Assembly (NCBI GenBank): GCA_044221555.1 | Contig: JBGAOY010000038.1 | Coordinates: forward strand, 1-26,973 | Reading direction: 5' to 3' | DNA: 26,973 bases | From: JAEUJM01 sp044221555 | GTDB lineage: Bacteria > Actinomycetota > Acidimicrobiia > Acidimicrobiales > DATDAH01 | Part shown: positions 1 through 5,599 of the stretch, piece after piece | Layout of the letters: each line of letters opens with the position of its first letter | Position numbering within the stretch: position 1 is the first letter of the stretch | The notes under the pieces: model-generated | What the model saw: the letters and a program-made list of their open reading frames with translations, nothing else | Told to the model about the DNA's origin: nothing | Database searches by the model: none | Program-made: the position numbers and the translations under genes

Positions 1-75
1 GGAGACGCCGTCCCAGTAGCGCGCGAGGGTGGGGTCCTGGTCGTCGGGATACCACCCGGCGTGTGACCCGCTCAC
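1..75 (-). CDS. DUF2510 domain protein, N-terminal fragment
   Basis: Only the first 25 codons lie in the window; the gene continues leftward on the minus strand. It starts with GTG at 75-73 and reads MSGSHAGWYPDDQDPTLARY followed by WDG. This matches the DUF2510 pattern (GWYpDP...lRYWDG), a short Trp-rich domain usually found at the N-terminus of actinobacterial membrane or secreted proteins of unknown role. A Shine-Dalgarno-like GGAGGGG (minus strand, about 84-90) lies 8 nt before the GTG and supports this start. The rest of the protein, and so its function, cannot be seen. Confidence 0.75.
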   Translation of the reverse strand, partial: MSGSHAGWYPDDQDPTLARYWDGVS

Positions 76-352
76 CTGTCCGGCCCCTCCGATCTCGTCC
101 CCACCACCGGCGCCGAGAGGAACCCCGAGGCCCGAAAACAGTGCCGGCCAAGCTCCCCGTCCGCCGGCGAACCGGAGGCTAGCGGGTCACCTGATTCCGG
201 GCAATGGCCGAGCAGGGTTCTGCCCGTGAGGGTGAACGATCCCCGATGTCATCCGGTGGGTCTAGGGCCTATGACCAGCGGCGTATTGGTGTCCTGCGCG
301 CGTCCGCGGTCGCCACGCGAGCCGACGGCGGCCCGTCCGGGAGCGGCCGGCC

Positions 353-2137
353 CTATGGCCTCGGACGGGCTTTGAGCACGTACATCGGCATCGTCCCGAA
401 GTCCTTGGCGGTGGCCAGTTGACCGACGTACTCGGCGGTGAAGGCGTGGCCCGCCTCGAGCGACAGGAGGGCGGCGAAGGCCTCGGTCACGTAGACCTCG
501 CCGGTGGGGGTGCGGGGCTCGATGCGGGCGGCCGTGACGACGGCCTGGCCCCACCAGGTGTCTTGTCCCTGCACGGGATCGAACAGCCGGAACATCGGGC
601 CCAGGTGGCCGCCGAGGCGCAGCCTCAGGCTGCTCGATGTCGCCGGCAGCTCGTCGATCGCGGCCTGGAGCGCCAGCGCCACCTCGGCGGCAGCCGGCGC
701 GCTCTCGCACACGACGTAGATGCCGTCTCCCCAGCTGTTGCGGTAGAGCACTCGTTCGCCGGCGGCATCGATCACGTCGGCGACCGTCCGGAGGCTCTGG
801 TCGACGAACCCGGGTGTGTCGGCGTCGGTGAGCCGGCTGAAGCCGGCGAAGTCGCCGAAGATCGCGGCTCGCACCTGGCGGGGGTGGAACGAGTCGCGGG
901 TCGGTCGCTCCGGCGGCAGTGTGCCGGTGCCGTGCACCACGTCGAGCGGTAGACCGGCCGCTCGCCACTTCTCGACGTCGGCGGCGGTGCCGGCGGGTCC
1001 CTCAGCCGCCATCCCGTCCCAAACGACGAGGAACCGCGGCGTGACGGTCATCGCGAGGGCACGGATCAGCGCCCGTCCGAGGAACAGGCTGGAGGCATAC
1101 CCATACAGAGAGGGGTCGCCGAGTGAGCGACCGGGTGACGACACCGTCACCGTGGTCGCGGCCTCGAGGACGTCGCGGTGACGGCCCACCCACCCGTCCC
1201 CGCCGGGGCGCACGGAGGTGGCGACGAACTCGCCGGCGTCGAACGGCAACACGATGTGGAGCTCGGCGCCTGCGGCAAGCAACGCCTCGGCCCACAAGAC
1301 GTCGGCGCCGCACGCGAGCGAGCCGTGCGCGACGCCGACATGGTGCTCGGCCACCACCGCGGTCACCCGGGTCGCGAGGTCGACGGTGTCGTCAGCCCCT
1401 TCGGCGAGGCGGTGGCCGCCGAAGGCGACGACACCGGGCATGTGCAGGTGGTCGAGCAGCGAGGGGTCGCTGAACCCGGCGTCCGCCAGGAGCAGCAGCT
1501 GTCGGCGGGTCGTGGCCTTGGCCCCGAGGTCCCCAGCGGCCAGCGCGTCGGCCTCGAGAAGAGCGGTGGTGGCCCGGGCGTTCTCGCCGAGCACGCAGCA
1601 GGCCTCGGCCACCGTTGCCGCTCGCCAGTACCGCTGCGTGGTGTCCGCCGCATCGGTCGAAGCGCCTTCCTCGGGCGCCACCGCGGCCGCGAGAGCCAGG
1701 CGCGCGTGGTGGCGGGCCCGGTCGAGGTCACCGGCCACCGCGGCCATCGTGGCGGCGTTCACGTCGCCGTAGCCGTGCGCGGCGCCGGAGGAGGCGTAGC
1801 GCTCACACGCGGTCATCGCCCATCGCCGCCGCTCCTCGCCGCTGGCGTCGAGGGCACGATCCTTGGCCAACCGGCCGCCCAGGGCGAGCAGGTCCGACCG
1901 CAGCCATTCGTCCTCGGTGCCGGCGGCGGCCACGACGAGGCCCAGGTGCTCGTACTGCTCCTCGGCCCGCCGAGTGGCACCTGCCCGTGCGAGGGCGAGC
2001 ACCACGGTGTGGGCGAGGCGGGCGTCTCCCGGGGCGTGGTCGAGCGCTGCCGCCGCGAGGTCGTAGGCCAGCAGGTTGTCGCCACGGGCCAACGCCGCCA
2101 GGGCGCTGCCGGCGCCGCTACTCGGTGTCGACGTCAC
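353..2137 (-). CDS. TPR/TRAFs-binding-like, SLOG-like and class III nucleotidyl cyclase-like signalling protein
   Basis: This 594-aa protein has three recognisable parts. Residues about 10-215 are Ala/Leu-rich helical repeats like bacterial TPR/TRAFs-binding regions. Residues about 235-375 resemble a Rossmann-like SLOG domain, with GGHR near 240, GSLACGADVLWAEALL near 272-287 and HIVLPF near 294-299. Residues about 420-590 form a class III adenylyl/guanylyl cyclase-like domain. Its metal-site Asp candidates are D429 (FGDFAGFS) and D471 (SWGDG), and AAR at 536-538 fits the catalytic Arg. The usual Lys before the second Asp is absent (NSWGDG), and the Asn expected before AAR is Thr (VVTAAR), so substrate or activity may differ from classic adenylate cyclases. 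There is no signal peptide or membrane segment, so it is probably cytoplasmic. The start is GTG at 2137, which overlaps an upstream small ORF. Domain names rest on motif recognition without a search; the cyclase part is the surest. Confidence 0.8.
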   Translation of the reverse strand: MTSTPSSGAGSALAALARGDNLLAYDLAAAALDHAPGDARLAHTVVLALARAGATRRAEEQYEHLGLVVAAAGTEDEWLRSDLLALGGRLAKDRALDASGEERRRWAMTACERYASSGAAHGYGDVNAATMAAVAGDLDRARHHARLALAAAVAPEEGASTDAADTTQRYWRAATVAEACCVLGENARATTALLEADALAAGDLGAKATTRRQLLLLADAGFSDPSLLDHLHMPGVVAFGGHRLAEGADDTVDLATRVTAVVAEHHVGVAHGSLACGADVLWAEALLAAGAELHIVLPFDAGEFVATSVRPGGDGWVGRHRDVLEAATTVTVSSPGRSLGDPSLYGYASSLFLGRALIRALAMTVTPRFLVVWDGMAAEGPAGTAADVEKWRAAGLPLDVVHGTGTLPPERPTRDSFHPRQVRAAIFGDFAGFSRLTDADTPGFVDQSLRTVADVIDAAGERVLYRNSWGDGIYVVCESAPAAAEVALALQAAIDELPATSSSLRLRLGGHLGPMFRLFDPVQGQDTWWGQAVVTAARIEPRTPTGEVYVTEAFAALLSLEAGHAFTAEYVGQLATAKDFGTMPMYVLKARPRP

Positions 2138-2195
2138 CGTCGGGGTGCAAGATCTCGTCGGTGCTGCTCGCGACCGTGTCGTCCATTCGCCTCAT
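2118..2195 (-). CDS. Candidate 25-aa small protein overlapping the cyclase start
   Basis: An ATG at 2195 (alternative ATG at 2186) opens a 25-codon acidic reading frame (MRRMDDTVASSTDEILHPDG, then DVDTE) ending at a TAG at 2118-2120. About 19 of its last 21 codons end in G or C, as in real genes here. The cyclase GTG (2137) lies inside its last codons in another frame, and its ATG overlaps the stop of the small ORF upstream (ATGA). This could be a coupled leader peptide, or the true N-terminus of the cyclase if the sequence carries a one-base error. No family is recognised. Confidence 0.3.
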   Translation of the reverse strand: MRRMDDTVASSTDEILHPDGDVDTE

Positions 2196-2326
2196 GGATG
2201 TCCCCGTCCCCCCGATGTCGCCGTGCTGGCGGCACCGTACCGCCCGGCGGCGCCGGGCGGCGCCGTCGGGGCTCCGCGGCCCGCCAGGGGCGATTCGCCC
2301 TTGCGCCGGGCCAGGAAGCGGGCCAT
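2192..2326 (-). CDS. Candidate 44-aa basic small protein
   Basis: An ATG at 2326 opens a 44-codon frame beginning MARFLARRKGESPLAGRGAP and ending at a TGA (2192-2194) that overlaps the next ATG (2195). The N-terminus is basic and the tail Gly/Ala/Pro-rich. GC3 is high in the first two thirds and lower after. It begins 12 nt from the palindrome at 2338-2359, divergent from whiB. There is no convincing ribosome binding site and no known family, so this is a weak call based on position and overlap. Confidence 0.25.
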   Translation of the reverse strand: MARFLARRKGESPLAGRGAPTAPPGAAGRYGAASTATSGGRGHP

Positions 2327-2337
2327 GATGAAGATCA

Positions 2338-2359
2338 CACCGTTGTAATTACAACTGTG
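2338..2359. promoter_or_regulatory. 22-bp near-perfect palindrome, probable operator upstream of whiB
   Basis: The core GTTGTAATTACAAC (2342-2355) is a perfect 14-bp palindrome. After one symmetric mismatch (2341/2356) the flanking CAC/GTG bases also pair, giving 22 bp with a single mismatch pair. It is strikingly AT-rich for this DNA. It lies immediately upstream of a possible extended -10 (TGGTATGAG, 2358-2366) for whiB and also faces the minus-strand small ORF. The form fits a dimeric winged-helix or TetR-type binding site; the protein is unknown. Confidence 0.65.
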
Positions 2360-2415
2360 GTATGAGCGCCGGAAGGCGTGGCACGGCCACTCCACAGGTA
2401 TCGAGGGGGTTCCCC

Positions 2416-2691
2416 ATGAGAAGTGCAGCTGCGAACGAACTCGAAGACCAGGGATGGCAGGACTTCGCCAACTGCCTTGGCGTCGACCCCGACCTCTTCT
2501 TCCCCGAGCGGGGTGCCTCCACCCGGGAGGCCAAGGAGGTGTGCCGCGGTTGCGTCGTGCGCGAGGACTGCCTCGAGTTCGCGCTGGCCAACGGCGAGAA
2601 GTTCGGCATCTGGGGTGGCATGAGCGAGCGCGAGCGTCGCCGCCTCCGCCGCCAGCGGGCCCTCGCCCGCGCCGAGGTCCGACCCGCCTGA
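2416..2691 (+). CDS. WhiB-family Fe-S transcriptional regulator (WhiB2/WhmD-like)
   Basis: This 91-aa protein carries the WhiB signature: a lone Cys (FANCLG), a CxxC pair (VCRGC) and a fourth Cys (EDCLEF) that should bind a [4Fe-4S] cluster, then GIWGG and a basic tail (ERERRRLRRQR) for DNA contact. FFPERG and STREAKEVC most resemble WhiB2/WhmD, which act in septation and differentiation in other actinobacteria; that subtype is inference. I chose ATG 2416 because GAGGGGG at 2403-2409 sits 6 nt upstream and Wbl homology begins just after. An in-frame ATG at 2362 would add 18 unconserved residues and overlaps the putative promoter. The 22-bp palindrome upstream suggests repression or autoregulation. 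A hairpin follows directly at 2695-2719. Confidence 0.92.
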   Translation: MRSAAANELEDQGWQDFANCLGVDPDLFFPERGASTREAKEVCRGCVVREDCLEFALANGEKFGIWGGMSERERRRLRRQRALARAEVRPA

Positions 2692-2694
2692 CGG

Positions 2695-2719
2695 CCGCGG
2701 CCGGCGAGCCCGGCCGTGG
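2695..2719 (+). terminator. Hairpin terminator after whiB
   Basis: CCGCGGCCGG (2695-2704) pairs with CCGGCCGTGG (2710-2719), giving a 10-bp stem with one G-U pair and a 5-nt loop. It starts 4 nt after the whiB stop. There is no T-tract, as is common for actinobacterial terminators. It lies between convergent genes. Confidence 0.55.
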
Positions 2720-2769
2720 ATCAGCTGTCGGCGAACGGCACCCGGCCGCGGCAACGGGTGAGGACGGCC

Positions 2770-3558
2770 CTACCGCCCGGCGGCGTGCAGTCGGGCTTCG
2801 ATGGTCCGGTCGGCGGCGAGGTCGAGCTGCCCCCACCGGTCCTCGGGTGCGCCCCGCAACACCGACTCGGGGACCAGCCCCACCAGTTCCGCCCTGGCGA
2901 TCGTCGCGTGGCCGGCCACCGCGTCCCACGCGTCGGCCGGCCCGAGCGCCACCGGGTCGACCAGGTTGCACGACACCATCACGTGGTCGCCCACCGCCAG
3001 CCCCAGGGTGCGCAACCGGGACGACCGCACCGCGGTGGCGACGGCTCTGGCCCGTTCGAGGTCGGGCTCGGCGAGCCACAGGTTGTAGGCCACCAGCAGG
3101 GGCCGGGCCCCCACCGCCACCGCGCCGGCCGAGCGGTGGGCCACCGGGGGGCCGAGATCGGGGGCCAGCGTTCGAAACGCGCCGCGGCGCACCTCCGGCA
3201 ACGACCGCTCGGGCCCGTACAGGAAGCAGGGCAGGTCGAGCGTGGCTGCGGCCCAGCGGGCGAAGTCGTCGCGCGCTCGCACCGCGTCGGCGAGCAGCGC
3301 GCCGCGGAGCGGCACGAAGGGCACCACGTCGACCGCGCCGAAGCGCGGGTGCACGCCGTCGTGGCGGCGCAGGTCGATCAGGTCCACCGCGAGGGAGGCC
3401 ACCGCGCGCGGTGCCTGCTCGCCCACCATCGTGAACACGCTCCGGTGGTGGTGCGGGTCGGTGTGCACGTCGAGCAGGTCGCGCCCGGCCGCGTCGCGGA
3501 GACGGGACAGCACCGCGAGGTCCTGACCCTCGCTCACGTTCATGACACACTCCAGCAA
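2770..3558 (-). CDS. Glutamate formiminotransferase-like protein (FTCD N-terminal family)
   Basis: This 262-aa protein resembles the formiminotransferase domain, which moves a formimino (or formyl) group between glutamate and tetrahydrofolate. Visible family motifs are ECVMNVSEGQD at the N-terminus, HRSVFTMVG near residues 38-46, and RRHDGVHPRFGAVDVVPFVP near 70-90, which holds the conserved His/Arg folate-site residues. A C-terminal subdomain is present but short: 262 aa compared with about 320 in the full transferase half of FTCD. No cyclodeaminase domain and no histidine-utilisation gene is nearby, so the role is uncertain; a folate one-carbon function is a reasonable inference. The start shown is TTG at 3558, which keeps the family's ECV(P/M)N start; ATG 3543 is the alternative. 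It is divergent from tatA with only 20 bp between starts. Confidence 0.8.
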   Translation of the reverse strand: MLECVMNVSEGQDLAVLSRLRDAAGRDLLDVHTDPHHHRSVFTMVGEQAPRAVASLAVDLIDLRRHDGVHPRFGAVDVVPFVPLRGALLADAVRARDDFARWAAATLDLPCFLYGPERSLPEVRRGAFRTLAPDLGPPVAHRSAGAVAVGARPLLVAYNLWLAEPDLERARAVATAVRSSRLRTLGLAVGDHVMVSCNLVDPVALGPADAWDAVAGHATIARAELVGLVPESVLRGAPEDRWGQLDLAADRTIEARLHAAGR

Positions 3559-3565
3559 CGGCGCG

Positions 3566-3576
3566 GTAGGCTACCG
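3566..3576. promoter_or_regulatory. Symmetric bidirectional -10 element for tatA and the formiminotransferase gene
   Basis: GGTAGGCTACC is an 11-bp palindrome around one central base. It gives TAGGCT (3567-3572) on the plus strand and TAGCCT (3573-3568) on the minus strand, both fitting the actinobacterial TANNNT -10. The plus box lies exactly 6 nt before the tatA ATG, predicting a leaderless mRNA. On the minus strand the predicted transcript would begin about 3 nt before the TTG at 3558. Confidence 0.6.
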
Positions 3577-3578
3577 GC

Positions 3579-3752
3579 ATGGACCTCGGACCCTGGGAAC
3601 TGCTGATCATCCTGGTGATCGTCCTGCTGCTCTTCGGTGGAGCGAAGCTCCCGAAGCTGGCACGGTCGCTGGGTGAGGCGCAGCGTGAGTTCCGCAAGGG
3701 CCACGACAGCACCGACGAGGCCGCCTCCAAGGACACCCCTCCCTCGGCCTGA
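3579..3752 (+). CDS. tatA: Sec-independent protein translocase subunit TatA
   Basis: This 57-aa protein has the classic TatA/TatE layout: a short periplasmic start (MDLGPWE), one membrane helix (LLIILVIVLLLF), the FG hinge followed by KLPKLARSLGEA, then an amphipathic helix and a charged tail. TatA oligomers form the passage for folded proteins across the cytoplasmic membrane with TatC, which is not in the window. The ATG at 3579 is 6 nt after a TAGGCT -10, so the mRNA is probably leaderless. The next gene is a SigE-type sigma factor. In Mycobacterium tuberculosis tatB lies close to sigE-rseA-htrA, so a link between Tat export and the envelope stress sigma factor is plausible. TatA is favoured over TatB because of the short length and FGGAKLP motif. 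Confidence 0.93.
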   Translation: MDLGPWELLIILVIVLLLFGGAKLPKLARSLGEAQREFRKGHDSTDEAASKDTPPSA

Positions 3753-3791
3753 GCCGTCGGCGACCTGATCCGCGGTCGAGCGGGTCGAAGC

Positions 3792-3818
3792 GGGAACCTC
3801 GCAGCGGTCGGTGTCGTT
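3792..3818 (+). promoter_or_regulatory. SigE-type ECF promoter of sigE (autoregulatory)
   Basis: A -35 GGGAAC (3792-3797) is separated by 17 nt from a -10 CGTT (3815-3818). This matches the GGGAAC/CGTT consensus of actinobacterial SigE/SigH/SigR-type ECF factors. CGTT ends 7 nt before ATG 3826, so the transcript should start at or next to the start codon. Positive autoregulation of sigE is inferred. A similar sequence lies upstream of the whiB at 5242-5499. Confidence 0.75.
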
Positions 3819-3825
3819 CTCGTCG

Positions 3826-4365
3826 ATGAGTCGGAGCGATTCGCCGCAAACGGATCGCGTCCCCACCTGGGAGGAGGTCGCCCGTGATCACGGGCGTTTC
3901 CTCTACACGGTGGCCTACCGGCTCGCCGGCAACCACGAGGATGCGCAGGATCTGGTGCAGGACGTTCTGATACGGGTGAACCGAGGCCTGGCCACCTACC
4001 GTCCCGGCTCGTTGGAGGGGTGGTTGAGCCGGATCACCACCAATGCGTTCCTCGACCGCGTGCGGGCCCGGAAGCGCCGGCCGCTCGAGGCCCTGCCCGA
4101 CGACCCCGACCGGGTGCTGCCCGCGGCCGCGGCGGCCGACGACGCCCTGGCCGACGCCAACCTGCCCGATCACGTGCAGGCGGCGCTGCTGGCCCTGCCC
4201 GAGGACTACCGCGCCGCGGTCGTGCTGTGCGACGTGGTGGGCTTCAGCTACCAGGACATCGCCGATGCCCTGGATCTGCCGGTCGGCACGGTGCGCAGCA
4301 GGATCCACCGTGGACGCAGCCGCCTGCGGGGCGTGCTCACACCATCCGGGGACGCGCGTGGCTGA
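3826..4365 (+). CDS. sigE: ECF RNA polymerase sigma factor, SigE-like
   Basis: This 179-aa ECF sigma factor has region 2 near residues 14-80 (LYTVAYRLAGNHEDAQDLVQ, then GWLSRITTNAFLDRVRAR, binding the -10) and region 4 near residues 118-172 (LPEDYRAAVVLCDVVGFSYQ, then IADALDLPVGTVRSRIHRGR, the -35-binding helix-turn-helix). The stretches AYRLAGN, EGWLSRITTN and EALPDDPDRV closely follow mycobacterial SigE, so I use that symbol. The upstream promoter places the transcript start at ATG 3826. The in-frame GTG at 3811 lies inside the -35/-10 spacer and would not be transcribed from this promoter. The next gene, an anti-sigma factor, starts 8 nt before this gene's stop, so the pair is translationally coupled. 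Envelope or oxidative stress response is inferred from the family. Confidence 0.92.
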   Translation: MSRSDSPQTDRVPTWEEVARDHGRFLYTVAYRLAGNHEDAQDLVQDVLIRVNRGLATYRPGSLEGWLSRITTNAFLDRVRARKRRPLEALPDDPDRVLPAAAAADDALADANLPDHVQAALLALPEDYRAAVVLCDVVGFSYQDIADALDLPVGTVRSRIHRGRSRLRGVLTPSGDARG

Positions 4366-5158
4366 CACCGTCCATCTCGGTGACACGCTCAGCGCGCTGG
4401 TCGACGGCGAGCTGCCCGCCGACGAGCAGGCGGCGGCGCGGCGGCACCTCGAGGGCTGCCCGGAGTGCCGCGACGAGCTGGCGGCCACCCAGGCCGTTGC
4501 CCTCACGATCCGCGGCCTCCCGCCGGTCGACGCCCCCTTCGGCTTCTACGAGGGCCTGCTCCGCGGCAGGGGGTTCGCCGTGGCCGATCGTCGGCCCTTG
4601 CGGGTGGGCCTGGCGGTGGCGACCGTCGCCGCCGCGGTCGCCCTCGCGGTGGGCCTGGCCGGCGACCTGGGCGGCACGGAGGTGTCGCCACAGGTGGACG
4701 ACATGGTCGACGTGCACCAGGCCGGGTTCGTGCCCCGGGACGGGTTCGAGACGGTGCCGGCCGAGGACATGGACACGGTCGAGGTGCCCCGCGAGCTCGA
4801 GGGAGGCTTCGAGCGCGAGGCCGTCTACCAACGCTCCAGTGACGACATGGTGGCCGTCGCCTACCGGTCCGGGCCCGACACCGTGTCGGTGTTCGAGCAA
4901 CCCGGGGAGCTCGACACCGACTCGCTCGACGCGGCCATGGACGAGATGGCCCACGATGCCTGGGCGATGGACATCGACGGCCTGCACGCCGTCGTCGCCG
5001 ACCGTGGCCACGTGGTCTACACCGTGGTGGGAGACGCCTCGATGGCGGCCATCATGGCGCTGGTCAGCCACCTGCCCGACGGGCCCGCGCCGTCGCTCGT
5101 GGAACGGGCCCGAGATGCCGGCACCGAGGTGGTCTGGACCTTCGGCCTCGGCGGCTGA
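4358..5158 (+). CDS. Membrane anti-sigma factor with zinc-binding N-terminus (RseA-like)
   Basis: This 266-aa protein has a ZAS-type zinc-binding motif H-x3-C-x2-C (RRHLEGCPEC) near residues 28-36, which in this family clamps the ECF sigma factor. One membrane segment (VGLAVATVAAAVALAVGLAG) lies near residue 85. The roughly 160-residue part beyond it contains YRSGPDTVSVFEQPG, which resembles the RseB/MucB-like sensor domains fused to some anti-sigma factors; that resemblance is tentative. GTG 4358 overlaps the sigE stop by 8 nt, the standard arrangement for co-made sigma and anti-sigma factors. By analogy it holds SigE at the membrane until an extracytoplasmic signal releases it. No site-1 protease gene is adjacent, unlike the htrA next to mycobacterial sigE-rseA. 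Confidence 0.85.
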   Translation: MADTVHLGDTLSALVDGELPADEQAAARRHLEGCPECRDELAATQAVALTIRGLPPVDAPFGFYEGLLRGRGFAVADRRPLRVGLAVATVAAAVALAVGLAGDLGGTEVSPQVDDMVDVHQAGFVPRDGFETVPAEDMDTVEVPRELEGGFEREAVYQRSSDDMVAVAYRSGPDTVSVFEQPGELDTDSLDAAMDEMAHDAWAMDIDGLHAVVADRGHVVYTVVGDASMAAIMALVSHLPDGPAPSLVERARDAGTEVVWTFGLGG

Positions 5159-5188
5159 CGGCCAGGGTCGGCGTCAGCCGCGCGCGCG

Positions 5189-5242
5189 GTGGCGCGTGTA
5201 CCGCTCGATGTGTCACGCGCCGTGGCGCGGATACCGCTCGAT
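5189..5242. repeat. Two 21-bp direct repeats between convergent genes
   Basis: GTGGCGCG-NN-TACCGCTCGAT occurs at 5189-5209 and 5222-5242. The copies differ only at the two N bases and start 33 bp apart. The second ends on the first base of the whiB stop codon (minus strand). CGCGCC/GGCGCG around 5217-5230 can also form a small hairpin. The region separates the 3' ends of the anti-sigma gene and whiB, so a bidirectional terminator role is possible. Confidence 0.6.
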
Positions 5243-5499
5243 CAGGTGCGCAGGGTGACCTGGGTGGCGGCGGCCTCTTGGCGGCGCCGCTTCAGGATCC
5301 GGCGACGCTCGCGCTCGGAGCAGCCACCCCACACGCCGTGGTCGATGCGCTCGGCCAGGGCGTACTCGAGGCAGGGCTCCTTCACCGGGCAGTCGGCGCA
5401 GATGCGCCGGGCCACCTCGACCCCCACGCCGTCGCTCGGGAAGAAGAGCGACGGGGGCTTGTCGTTGCAGTAGCCGATTGCCATCCAGGACGTGTCCAT
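5242..5499 (-). CDS. WhiB-family Fe-S transcriptional regulator
   Basis: This 85-aa second Wbl protein has the four cluster cysteines: one in IGYCND, a CxxC pair in RICADC, and one in EPCLEYAL. These are followed by HGVWGG and a basic C-terminus (SERERRRILKRRR). It differs from the first WhiB at many positions, including LFFPSDGVGVEVA, so it belongs to another subclass that I cannot name safely. The start is ATG 5499, preceded 5 nt upstream by GGAGG on the minus strand. An in-frame start near 5655 would add about 50 residues without Wbl similarity and would span the promoter. A SigE-like promoter (GGGAAC-N17-CGTA) overlaps a canonical-looking TAATACT upstream, suggesting this gene belongs to the SigE response next door. 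Confidence 0.92.
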   Translation of the reverse strand: MDTSWMAIGYCNDKPPSLFFPSDGVGVEVARRICADCPVKEPCLEYALAERIDHGVWGGCSERERRRILKRRRQEAAATQVTLRT

Positions 5500-5523
5500 C
5501 GAACCTCCGTGTGTCCCCAGTAT

Positions 5524-5550
5524 TACGACACCGGCCGGGCATTGGTTCCC
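5524..5550 (-). promoter_or_regulatory. SigE-type ECF promoter upstream of the second whiB
   Basis: On the minus strand GGGAAC (5550-5545), a 17-nt spacer and CGTA (5527-5524) copy the sigE promoter layout. The bases before the -10 are also alike (CGGTGTCGTA here, CGGTGTCGTT at sigE). A TAATACT housekeeping-like -10 overlaps it. The predicted 5' UTR is about 18 nt and contains the GGAGG site. Confidence 0.6.
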
Positions 5551-5587
5551 AATCGGGCGCGGAATCTGCGGTGGTCGGCCCCGCCGG

Positions 5588-5593
5588 TAGTCT
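5588..5593 (+). promoter_or_regulatory. Leaderless -10 element
   Basis: TAGTCT lies exactly 6 nt before ATG 5600, the distance from a -10 to its transcription start. It supports ATG 5600 over the in-frame ATG 6 nt further on. Confidence 0.55.
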
Positions 5594-5599
5594 GAGGCC

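Noticed and set aside
76..352. Gap between the DUF2510 gene and the cyclase gene; short open frames and a small GACGG-CCGTC hairpin at 324-337
   Set aside because: Open frames are short with poor codon bias. The 5-bp stem is weak, though it could help end cyclase transcription. A possible minus-strand -10 (TAGCCT, 181-176) is too far from the DUF2510 start to be convincing.
2362..2415. Upstream ATG start for the first whiB
   Set aside because: It overlaps the presumed -10, adds residues outside Wbl homology, and has no ribosome site, whereas ATG 2416 has GAGGGGG.
2192..3736. 514-codon minus-strand open frame spanning whiB, the formiminotransferase gene and tatA
   Set aside because: It overlaps three well-supported genes and is Arg/Pro/Gly-rich without domains; only its last 44 codons, starting at ATG 2326, were kept as a weak candidate.
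3811..3825. GTG 3811 as the sigE start
   Set aside because: It lies between the ECF -35 and -10 elements and upstream of the predicted transcript start.
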